DNA from: JAGTRP01 sp035255045
GTDB lineage: Bacteria > Pseudomonadota > Gammaproteobacteria > Burkholderiales > Rhodocyclaceae
Assembly (NCBI GenBank): GCA_035255045.1
Contig: DATFAA010000129.1
Span: forward strand, 1 to 34,352
Direction of reading: 5' to 3'
Length of the DNA: 34,352 bases
The notes beneath the pieces were generated by a model that made no database searches, had not been told where the DNA came from, and saw only the letters and a list, made by a program, of their open reading frames with translations. Numbering within the stretch: position 1 is the stretch's first letter; every line of letters starts with the position of its first letter. The position numbers were made by a program, and so were the translations under genes. Below are positions 23,741 through 30,705 of this stretch, piece by piece.

Positions 23741-23756
23741 TGGCACGCAGCCTGCT
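23741..23756 (+). promoter_or_regulatory. Sigma-54 (-24/-12) promoter of the DUF6858 gene
   Basis: TGGCAC-GCAGC-CTGCT: GG at 23742-23743 and GC at 23754-23755 with 10 bases between. Outside the variable spacer it is identical to the promoter at 18482-18497, including the same mismatch. It lies 57 bases ahead of the DUF6858 start codon and 117 bases from the divergent activator gene. An inverted repeat CAAGCC/GGCTTG (23681-23686, 23713-23718) sits just upstream and could be an activator site. Confidence 0.75.
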
Positions 23757-23812
23757 GAAGGGTTGCGGCTGCGGGTCTCCGTCACCATTTTTCCAATGAA
23801 AGGAGCATCGCC

Positions 23813-24205
23813 ATGAAGCAAACCCTGCTGCAGGAAAAATACCCCGTCTTCGTCGCCGAAATCGGCCGGAACGAGACCACTTGCCAGGACGTCAATGACA
23901 TCGTCTCCTGCCTCAAGGCCATGATCGCCGAGAACGACCGGGTCCAGTTCATCGGCGTCTTCGACCACCATGCCCATACCCGGCGCATCGGCGGCGAAAT
24001 CGACCCGGCCATCCGGGGGGCGGTGGACGTCATCTTCTGCTTCGGCTCGACCCTGCCCAATCCCCTGGTGCTGGCCGTTCGCCCGCGCTCCATCGGCGTC
24101 GCCGATCTGGGCGACCGCTTCGTCGTCAGTTTCATGGAGGCCCCGGCGGCGCCGGTCACTGGAGCGATGGAAAGGTGGGTGAAGGGCCTGCGCAACAAAT
24201 CCTGA
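23813..24205 (+). CDS. DUF6858-type small cytoplasmic protein
   Basis: This 130-residue soluble protein with AAGGAG ahead of ATG 23813 appears to be a member of DUF6858, an uncharacterised family. Visible pattern: QEKYPVFVAEIGRNETTCQD, then DIVSCLKAMIAENDRVQFIGVFDHHAHTRR in two overlapping blocks (His-His-x-His-x-x near residue 52), VDVIFCFGSTLPNPLVLAVRPRSIGVAD, and a C-terminal MERWVKGLR. The clustered His and Cys residues might bind metal or haem, but nothing proves this. The sigma-54 promoter upstream matches that of the octaheme operon, so it is probably co-regulated and could be a sensor, chaperone or auxiliary factor for that system. The domain name is from recognition of the pattern only. 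Confidence 0.7.
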   Translation: MKQTLLQEKYPVFVAEIGRNETTCQDVNDIVSCLKAMIAENDRVQFIGVFDHHAHTRRIGGEIDPAIRGAVDVIFCFGSTLPNPLVLAVRPRSIGVADLGDRFVVSFMEAPAAPVTGAMERWVKGLRNKS

Positions 24206-24273
24206 CCGGCGAGGGAACCGGGGTCGCTCTGTTAGACTCGCCCATCCCCCAATCTCGAAGAGACCGCAGCAAA

Positions 24274-24867
24274 GTGACCCCCTCCGACCTGGAACGGCAA
24301 CTGGCTTTCCTCAAGGAAATCGATCGGCTCAAAAGCGTCGTGCGCCTGTCGCCCCTCATCGATCGCTCCCGCCGGGAGAACAGCGCCGAGCATTCCTGGC
24401 ATCTTGCGATGTATGCGCTGGTGCTCGCCGAGCACGCCGCCGGGGCGGTCAACGTGCCGCGGGTCGTGAAGATGCTGCTGATCCACGACATCGTCGAGAT
24501 CGACGCCGGCGACGTGCCTTTCCACGTGCCGTCGACCCATGCCGGGCAGGAGGAGCGCGAACGGCTCGCCGCCGAGCGCCTCTTCGGCCTGTTGCCGGAC
24601 GCGCAGGCGGCCGAGTTCCGCGAATTGTGGTTCGAGTTCGAGGCCGCCGAAAGCGACGACGCGAAGTTCGCCAAGGCCCTCGACCGTTTCCAGCCCATGC
24701 TGCACAACGCGGCGACCGACGGCGGCACCTGGGTGGAATGCCAGGTGACCCTCGATCAGGTCAAGGCCCGCTGCCGGCCACCGATCGAAGGCGGCGCACC
24801 CGCACTGTGGGAAGCCGCTGCCGGAATGGCCGAAGATCACTATCGCAAGGGCTCGCGGCAGGAGTGA
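24274..24867 (+). CDS. HD-domain hydrolase, YfbR/HDDC2-like 5'-deoxynucleotidase family
   Basis: This protein of about 197 residues has an HD phosphohydrolase metal-binding pattern: SAEHSWHLAMYALVLAEH (His near residue 36), LLIHDIVEIDAGD (the HD pair near 70, and further Asp/Glu), and later HNAATDGGTW. It resembles the HD_3 (YfbR/HDDC2) family, which removes phosphate from deoxynucleoside 5'-monophosphates. The start is placed at GTG 24274 because LERQLAFLKEIDRLKSVVR is the typical family N-terminus; a 33-residue extension to ATG 24175 overlaps the DUF6858 gene and looks unlike protein. TTAGACT at about 24231 may be a promoter -10 element. It is probably unrelated to the sigma-54 regulon. Confidence 0.82.
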   Translation: MTPSDLERQLAFLKEIDRLKSVVRLSPLIDRSRRENSAEHSWHLAMYALVLAEHAAGAVNVPRVVKMLLIHDIVEIDAGDVPFHVPSTHAGQEERERLAAERLFGLLPDAQAAEFRELWFEFEAAESDDAKFAKALDRFQPMLHNAATDGGTWVECQVTLDQVKARCRPPIEGGAPALWEAAAGMAEDHYRKGSRQE

Positions 24868-24899
24868 CTCGGTCACCGCTGTCGCGGCGGGCAAGCCGC
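24864..24899. terminator. Hairpins between convergent HD-domain and outer-membrane genes
   Basis: GTGAC-TCG-GTCAC (24864-24876) and GCGGC-N6-GCCGC (24884-24899) lie in the 49-base gap between two convergent stop codons. No T-runs are present, so termination is likely but unproven. Confidence 0.35.
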
Positions 24900-24916
24900 T
24901 CCGTGATTCCGCCCGA

Positions 24917-25876
24917 CTAGAACCGCAGGCTCAACCCCACCACGAGCGCCTGCCTGGCCACCAGCTGGACACCGTTCACATTGCGGACGAGCGGCTGCTG
25001 AACGAAGCCGTAGAGTTGGCTATCCGGGGTAAGGGCGAAGCTCACTCCGGGGCTGGCGTACAAGTGACGGCCGCCGCTAAGGTCCGACTCGGCGTTGGAG
25101 CCGGTATCCCGCCCCTTGACCAGCCCGTTCAACTGAAAGAGGAGCGTGACCTCGTCGCTGACCGGGTAGTTGATGCCGCCGGTGATCGAGAGCTGGTTGC
25201 CAGGGCGGAAGTCTTCCCTGGTAGCGATAGCCTGCTGGAATAACGCCTGGCCGAACCAGCCGAGGCCGCGAAATTGGGGGCGGTATGCGTAATACCCACC
25301 CAGTACCAGATCGGTGCTGCCGGTCCCGGGCTGCAGGGCCCGTTCGGCCACGACTCCCTCCCCATTTGCCACCCGGTAGCCGCCTGTGGGCAACTTGAGG
25401 CCAAATTGCAGCCCGACGCTGTTGGTGGGCTCCTCCAGATCGAACTGGTAGCGGCCCAGGACCCGGGCATCGCCGGTACGAGTGAACTGCCAGGACTCGG
25501 GGGTCGCCGCCCCGGTCGGATCCGCGATGTGGTCGTGCTGGCGCTTTGCCATGGGGAGCGAGGCGGCGACGCCCCAATGCCGGTCAAACGTATAGTCCAG
25601 GCCAGCCACCAGGTTCTGGTTGACGGTTCGGGTCTCGGTGGTATCCGCGGTATCTTCCGCAGCGGAGATATCGCGCCCGCCCCGGCGCAGCCGGTCCTGG
25701 CGGATGTATTCGTAGCGCAGGTCAGCCATGAAACGGCCCGCCTGGCTGGCCATTCCCTGGGTGTCCCACTGGGTGTTGATGACGCAGTAAGCGGAGCCGC
25801 AGGAGGCAGCGGCGGGAGATGGCAGGCTTGCTGCAAGGACAAGCGGAGTGAGCAGGATGAAGCGGTTCAGAGTCAT
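24917..25876 (-). CDS. Outer-membrane beta-barrel protein of unknown function
   Basis: This 319-residue exported protein has a signal peptide (FILLTPLVLAASLPSPAAA) and a mature N-terminus of SCGSAYCVINTQWDTQG with two cysteines. About a dozen amphipathic beta-strands follow, with alternating aromatic residues and Gly/Asn turns (LRYEYIRQD, LVAGLDYTFDRHWG, LGGYYAYRP, ITGGINYP), ending VGLSLRF. A final aromatic residue in a strand is the usual barrel-assembly signal. It resembles the transporter-like barrels sometimes annotated as phenol-degradation MetA or generic outer-membrane proteins. The exact family and cargo are unclear. The start codon has only a weak AGG upstream. It is flanked by a long gap on its 5' side. 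Confidence 0.7.
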   Translation of the reverse strand: MTLNRFILLTPLVLAASLPSPAAASCGSAYCVINTQWDTQGMASQAGRFMADLRYEYIRQDRLRRGGRDISAAEDTADTTETRTVNQNLVAGLDYTFDRHWGVAASLPMAKRQHDHIADPTGAATPESWQFTRTGDARVLGRYQFDLEEPTNSVGLQFGLKLPTGGYRVANGEGVVAERALQPGTGSTDLVLGGYYAYRPQFRGLGWFGQALFQQAIATREDFRPGNQLSITGGINYPVSDEVTLLFQLNGLVKGRDTGSNAESDLSGGRHLYASPGVSFALTPDSQLYGFVQQPLVRNVNGVQLVARQALVVGLSLRF

Positions 25877-26066
25877 GGAGCCTGTGGGCGGAGGAAACGC
25901 GTTACTGGACTATCGAAACAGCGACGTATTCTCTTGGATCGAGACGATAAGTTCCAGCGCTTCCAGCCGCTCACCCGCGCCCCCAAACCGGTGCCAGCCA
26001 TTCTGAGCCGATGGCTTGGAGACATTTCCCGGTACATGTGCTCCGTGGGGAAACCCTTGCGCTGCC

Positions 26067-26204
26067 CTACTCCTTGTCGGTCTTGGGAGGTTCCGGGGGC
26101 GGAATATACGGCGTCGGGTAATCAGGCCGCTCGCGTTGATTTAGAGGATCAGGCGGTTCAGGGGTGGCAGGCTCCGCAGGGCCGTGTCCTGGTTCAGCTG
26201 GCAT
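26067..26204 (-). CDS. Possible 45-residue proline-rich miniprotein
   Basis: ATG at 26204 on the minus strand with AGAGG about 9 bases upstream opens 45 codons ending in TAG. Roughly one third of the residues are proline, with repeated Pro-Glu and Pro-Pro steps (PPDP, PTPYIPPPEPPKTDKE). No signal peptide or membrane segment is visible. It sits in a 764-base gap between the outer-membrane gene (25876) and the TpsA gene (26641), neither of which it obviously belongs to. The even Pro/Glu composition across the frame favours a real gene, but GC-rich DNA can also produce this by chance. Confidence 0.4.
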   Translation of the reverse strand: MPAEPGHGPAEPATPEPPDPLNQRERPDYPTPYIPPPEPPKTDKE

Positions 26205-26640
26205 GGCGCAAACCTCTGTTCCTATTGCTCAGGACTCTTTAGGTTTGCTGTTCGCCGGTTAAGTTTCGGCCTTCTCCGCGGATTCCGGTCAAGTTGGCCT
26301 CCTGGGCCGGAATTCCCTGGCCTGAGTGGGAGGATGGTGCGGCCAATGACCGGCATCAGGAAGAATGCATGGGGTGGCGCTTTTGTCTCTGATCGGCCGG
26401 GAGCGGCCGTGACCGGCATAGTCATTCTTCTTAAATTGGCTCGGGCAGTTTCTGCATGGTTCGTTCGCTCATTCAAAAAAGCGACAATCCGGCATTCGCA
26501 GATGACATACATCAGATTTTCATAGACTGCACTCGCCTGAGCGGTCATAGTTCGCAGCCTGCATACAGTGGTTACTGGTGCGCCCCTGCACCCTTACCAG
26601 AGCAACGTCCTGGCTATCTAAAAAAATTAAGGAGCCCCTC
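26205..26640. other. Long intergenic leader before the TpsA gene
   Basis: With 25877-26066 this makes up most of a 764-base gap. The last 250 bases are markedly AT-richer than the surroundings (TTCTTAAATT, CATTCAAAAAAGCG, CTAAAAAAATTAAGGAG). This is consistent with a regulatory leader for the exoprotein gene and perhaps foreign origin. I see no protein gene, clear sigma-70 pair or strong hairpin besides the AAGGAG site at the end. Confidence 0.4.
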
Positions 26641-29600
26641 GTGAATCACATCTACCGTCTTGTCTGGAACCATCGCCAGCAGAAGTTCGTCGTCTCCCAT
26701 GAGAAGACCCATGCGCGGGGCCGCTCGGGCAGGACGGTCATGGGCGGGGTAGCGGGAGCTTTGCTGGCCGGACTGCTGGGTACGGCGATTGCAGCCCCGG
26801 GCGCCACGACGCTCCCCACTGGCGGCCAGGTGACCGCCGGCAACGCCACCATCAGCGCCGGCGCCAACACCCTGACGGTACAGCAGACTTCCCCACGGGC
26901 CGCCATCAACTGGCAGACCTTCTCCATCGGCAGCGACGCCACGGTCAACTTCGTCCAGCCCAATGCCTCGGCCATTGCCCTCAACCGGGTGGTGGGCAAC
27001 GAGCAATCAGTGATTTCCGGAGCCCTGAACGCCAACGGCCAGGTCTTCATCCTGAATGCCAACGGCGTCCTCTTCACCAAGGGCGCACAAGTCAATGTGG
27101 GCGGCCTGGTGGCCTCCACCCTGAACCTCTCCGACGCCGACTTCATGGCCGGCAAGACCGCCTTCACCGGCAACGGCGGCAAGGGCTCTGTCATCAACCT
27201 GGGCACCCTCAATGCCGCCGACGGCGGCTACGTGGCGCTGCTCGGCAACCAGGTGAAGAACGAAGGGGTCATCGCCGCCCGGCTGGGCAGCGCCATCCTG
27301 GCGGCCGGGGAGCGGGTAAGCCTCAATTTCAATGGCGATTCTCTGGTCGGCGTGACCGTGGACAAGGGCACCCTGGACAGCCTCGTCGAGAACAAGCAGG
27401 CCATGCGGGCCGACGGCGGCCTGGTGGTCCTGACCGCCAAGGGGCTGGATACCGTGCTCTCCGGGGTGGTGAACAACACCGGGGAAATCCGGGCCCGGAC
27501 GGTGGCCAACAAGGATGGCCGCATCCTGCTTCTGGGCGACATGGATTCCGGCACCGTGAATGCAGGCGGCGTCCTGGACGCGAGCGCCCCTGCCGGCGGC
27601 AACGGCGGCTTTATCGAGACCAGCGCGGCCCACGTCAAGATTGCCGAGGACTTGAAGGTCAAGACGTCCGCCTCCCAAGGTTCGGCCGGCAACTGGCTCA
27701 TCGACCCGGTGGATTTCACCATCGCCGCCAGCGGCGGGGACATTACCGGCACCGCCCTCGGCACCCTCCTCGCTTCCAACAACGTCACCATCCAGACGGC
27801 CACCGGAACCAATTCCGCCACCAACCGCTATGGCACTTCCGGCAGCAACGGCGACATTTTCGTCAATGACGCCGTCTCCTGGTCGACCAACAAGCTGACG
27901 CTGAACGCCTACCGCAACATCAACATCAACGCCAACCTTAACGGCTCCGGCACGGCCAGCCTTGCCTTGGAATACGGCCAGGGTGCGCTGGCGGCAGGCA
28001 ATACCAGCACGTACAGCCTTAATTACGGCGCCAAGATCAGCCTGCCGGCGGGGCTCAATTTCAGCACCAAGCTGGGAAGCGACGGCACGACTACCAGTTA
28101 TACCGTTATCACAACCCTTGGCGCCCAAGGCAGCGCCACAAGCGCCGACCTGCAGGGCATCAAGGGCGGTTTATCGGGTAAGTACGTGCTTGGCGCGGAC
28201 ATCGACGCCTCCACCACGTCCACCTGGAATTCTGGAGCGGGCTTTGAGCCCATCGGCAGTTATGCGACCCAATTTTCCGGCACCCTGGATGGCCTGGGTC
28301 ATACGATTACCGGGCTCACCGTCAACCGTCCTTTAGCGGATAACGTGGGACTGCTGGGCTGTATGGGAAATGCCGTAGTTCAGAATGTGGGACTGGTAGG
28401 AGGAAGTGTTACCGGTCATGCTGGCGTCGGAAGCCTGATAGGACTCAATCTTGGCGGCACGGTGAGCAACAGCTACGCCACCGGCAACGTCAGCGGCAGT
28501 GACGCTTACGCCGGCGGGTTGGTGGGACTCAATAGTGGCGGCACGGTGAGCAACAGCTACGCCACGGGCAACGTCAGCGGTAACGTTCAGGTCGGTGGGC
28601 TTTTGGGATCCACTGAATACGGCACGGTGAGGAACAGCTACGCCACCGGTACCGTCAACGGCAACACTTACGTCGGCGGGCTTTTTGCATATTCCTACAG
28701 TGGCACGGTGAGTAACAGCTACGCCATCGGCCACGTCACCGGAGGCAATTATGCTGGGGGGCTGGCGGGATACGTCAGCAACTACACTTCGGTTTCCAAG
28801 ACCTACGCAACTGGGGCCGTCGCCGGAAGCAGTTACGTCGGCGGGCTGGTGGGTTACAACAACGGTGGCCTAATCAGCAACAGTTACTGGAACACCACAA
28901 CGTTCGCGGGGCCCGGTATCGCCGCAGGCTCTACAAGTGGAGCCACAGGGCTTTTCTCGACGGCCATGCAGGTGCAGTCCAACTTTGCCGGATTCGACTT
29001 CACCAATACCTGGGCCATCTACCAAAACCATACCAACCCGCTCCTTCGCTCGTTCATGACTCCCCTTGCGGTGACGGTCAGCAACACGAGCAAGACCTAT
29101 GACGGCCAGACCTACTCCGGAAGCAACAGCTTCATCTATTCCATAAGCAGCCCGACGGTTTACGGAACCCTGAGCTATGGCGGCACGGCTGCCAGCGGCG
29201 TCAATGCAGGCACTTACACCACTTCCGCCAGCGGCCTGTATTCCGGCCAGCAGGGTTACCTTATCAGCTATGTTGATGGCACTCTGACGATTAACAAGGC
29301 CCACCTGACCGTCGCCGCCGGCAACCAGTCCCGGCTCTATGGCCAGTCCAACCCGACCTTCACTCAGACCATCACGGGCTTCGTGAACGGGGAGAACACC
29401 TCCGTCGTCAGCGGTACCCCGGGCAACGGTAGCAGCACCGCCACCGCCACCAGCGGCGTCGGCACCTACACCATCGCCGGTAACGCCTCGGGTCTTTCCG
29501 CCGCCAACTACGACTTCACGGCAGCCAACGGCACCCTCACGGTGAACAAGGCCCACCTCACCGTCGCCGCCGACAACCAGTCCCGGCTCTATGGCCAGTC

Positions 29601-30696
29601 CAACCCGACCTTCATCCAGACCATTTCGGGCTTCGTGAACGGGGAGAACACCTCCGTGGTCAGCGGTACCCCGGGCAACGGTAGCAGCACCGCCACCGCC
29701 GCCAGCGGCGTCGGCAGCTACACCATCACCGGCAATGCCTTGGGTCTTTCCGCCGCCAACTACGACTTCACCGCCGCCAACGGTACCCTCACGGTGAACA
29801 AGGCCCATCTGACCGTCACCGCCGACAACCAGTCCCGCCTCTACGGCCAGTCCAATCCCACCTTCACCCAGACCCTTACCGGCTTCGTGAATGGAGAGGA
29901 TTCGTCCGTGGTCAGCGGCTCCGCCACCGGCAGCACCACGGCCAACGCCGCCAGCGGCGTCGGCACCTACGCCATCACCGGCAACGCCTCGGGTCTTTCC
30001 GCCGCCAACTACGACTTCACGGCAGCCAACGGCACCCTCACGGTGAACAAGGCCCATCTCACCGTCGCCGCCGACAACCAGTCCCGGCTCTATGGCCAGT
30101 CCAACCCCACCTTCACCCAGACCCTCACCGGCTTCGTGAACGGGGAAAACGCGAGCGTCGTCAGCGGTACCCTGGGTATGGGTAGCACGACGGCCACCGA
30201 TACCAGCAGCGTCGGGACCTATACCATCGCCGGCAACGCCTCGGGCCTGTCCGCCGCCAATTACGATTTCACGGCCACGAACGGCACCCTGACCATTACC
30301 GATCGCCCCGTGGCTTCGACGGACAATGAGCTTGTGAGTCGTACCGTCGCCACTACTGTGATCAGTCCGGAATTGACCCGTTCCGAAGGCAGCGTGGCGG
30401 TTAGGAGCGTCGGGATCGCCTCCACCGGCGGTGATCTGCCCTCGACCTCTTCCGGCCCAGGCAATGGCCCCCGCGCAACCCTGGTTTCCACTGCCAGCAA
30501 CCAGGAATCCACCGAGCTGGTGAGCCTGTCGGAAGTTCGAGGCATGGGCAACGGGCAAGGAGCCACGCCTGGAACCCCCGGGGAATTCCGTGTGCCGGCT
30601 GGGCGAAATTCGCTGGTCATGATGCTAGACGGCGGCGTCAGACTGCCGTCCGGCGTCGAGCAGCAACTGTTCGTCGTACGAGCTGATAACCAATAA
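26641..30696 (+). CDS. Two-partner secretion exoprotein (TpsA, filamentous haemagglutinin-type) with GLUG and MBG-like repeats
   Basis: This 1351-residue secreted protein has an extended signal region (ESPR, MNHIYRLVWNHRQQKFVV) followed by a signal helix ending AIAAPG. The TPS domain includes NWQTFSIGSDATVNFVQP and LNANGQVFILNANGVLFTKG (about residues 55-200), the part recognised by TpsB for export. A beta-helical body is followed by GLUG repeats (about 600-750, GGTVSNSYATGN units of 28 residues), a YDG-like domain (TYDGQTYSG, about 805-885), four tandem MBG-type domains of 83-84 residues (about 886-1219), and a C-terminal tail. The start is GTG 26641 behind AAGGAG; an in-frame ATG at 26578 lacks both a ribosome site and the ESPR position. 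The likely role is surface adhesion or biofilm. The tpsB gene follows 9 bases later. Confidence 0.93.
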   Translation: MNHIYRLVWNHRQQKFVVSHEKTHARGRSGRTVMGGVAGALLAGLLGTAIAAPGATTLPTGGQVTAGNATISAGANTLTVQQTSPRAAINWQTFSIGSDATVNFVQPNASAIALNRVVGNEQSVISGALNANGQVFILNANGVLFTKGAQVNVGGLVASTLNLSDADFMAGKTAFTGNGGKGSVINLGTLNAADGGYVALLGNQVKNEGVIAARLGSAILAAGERVSLNFNGDSLVGVTVDKGTLDSLVENKQAMRADGGLVVLTAKGLDTVLSGVVNNTGEIRARTVANKDGRILLLGDMDSGTVNAGGVLDASAPAGGNGGFIETSAAHVKIAEDLKVKTSASQGSAGNWLIDPVDFTIAASGGDITGTALGTLLASNNVTIQTATGTNSATNRYGTSGSNGDIFVNDAVSWSTNKLTLNAYRNININANLNGSGTASLALEYGQGALAAGNTSTYSLNYGAKISLPAGLNFSTKLGSDGTTTSYTVITTLGAQGSATSADLQGIKGGLSGKYVLGADIDASTTSTWNSGAGFEPIGSYATQFSGTLDGLGHTITGLTVNRPLADNVGLLGCMGNAVVQNVGLVGGSVTGHAGVGSLIGLNLGGTVSNSYATGNVSGSDAYAGGLVGLNSGGTVSNSYATGNVSGNVQVGGLLGSTEYGTVRNSYATGTVNGNTYVGGLFAYSYSGTVSNSYAIGHVTGGNYAGGLAGYVSNYTSVSKTYATGAVAGSSYVGGLVGYNNGGLISNSYWNTTTFAGPGIAAGSTSGATGLFSTAMQVQSNFAGFDFTNTWAIYQNHTNPLLRSFMTPLAVTVSNTSKTYDGQTYSGSNSFIYSISSPTVYGTLSYGGTAASGVNAGTYTTSASGLYSGQQGYLISYVDGTLTINKAHLTVAAGNQSRLYGQSNPTFTQTITGFVNGENTSVVSGTPGNGSSTATATSGVGTYTIAGNASGLSAANYDFTAANGTLTVNKAHLTVAADNQSRLYGQSNPTFIQTISGFVNGENTSVVSGTPGNGSSTATAASGVGSYTITGNALGLSAANYDFTAANGTLTVNKAHLTVTADNQSRLYGQSNPTFTQTLTGFVNGEDSSVVSGSATGSTTANAASGVGTYAITGNASGLSAANYDFTAANGTLTVNKAHLTVAADNQSRLYGQSNPTFTQTLTGFVNGENASVVSGTLGMGSTTATDTSSVGTYTIAGNASGLSAANYDFTATNGTLTITDRPVASTDNELVSRTVATTVISPELTRSEGSVAVRSVGIASTGGDLPSTSSGPGNGPRATLVSTASNQESTELVSLSEVRGMGNGQGATPGTPGEFRVPAGRNSLVMMLDGGVRLPSGVEQQLFVVRADNQ
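28453..28890 (+). repeat. GLUG-motif repeats within the TpsA gene
   Basis: About six imperfect repeats of around 78-84 bases encode G-T-V-S-N-S-Y-A-T-G-N-V-x-G and G-G-L-x-G blocks. The first two copies (starting 28453 and 28537) are nearly identical over about 45 bases. Codon use here is less GC-rich than the flanks. Confidence 0.8.
29296..30297 (+). repeat. Four tandem 252/249-base MBG-type domain repeats in the TpsA gene
   Basis: Units begin at 29296, 29548, 29800 and 30049 at each AAGGCCCA(C/T) sequence, each encoding KAHLTV.A.NQSRLYGQSNP, a central NGE.SVVSG block and GLSAANYDFTA.NGTLT. Nucleotide identity between units is high over long runs, so the array could expand or contract by recombination. 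Confidence 0.9.
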
Positions 30697-30705
30697 AGAA
30701 CACAC

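Noticed and set aside
24175..24273. Upstream ATG for the HD-domain protein
   Set aside because: It overlaps the DUF6858 gene and encodes a low-complexity stretch before the typical family N-terminus.
25274..26242. 322-codon plus-strand open frame opposite the outer-membrane barrel gene
   Set aside because: It is the complement of a gene with signal peptide and barrel strands; the part beyond the gene has no motif or ribosome site.
26578..26640. Upstream ATG for the TpsA protein
   Set aside because: The extension adds 21 residues before the ESPR motif, which must be N-terminal; GTG 26641 has AAGGAG.
29296..30297. Regular repeat array considered as CRISPR
   Set aside because: Period is about 250 bases, in frame within a large coding gene; units encode protein domains and there are no short spacers.
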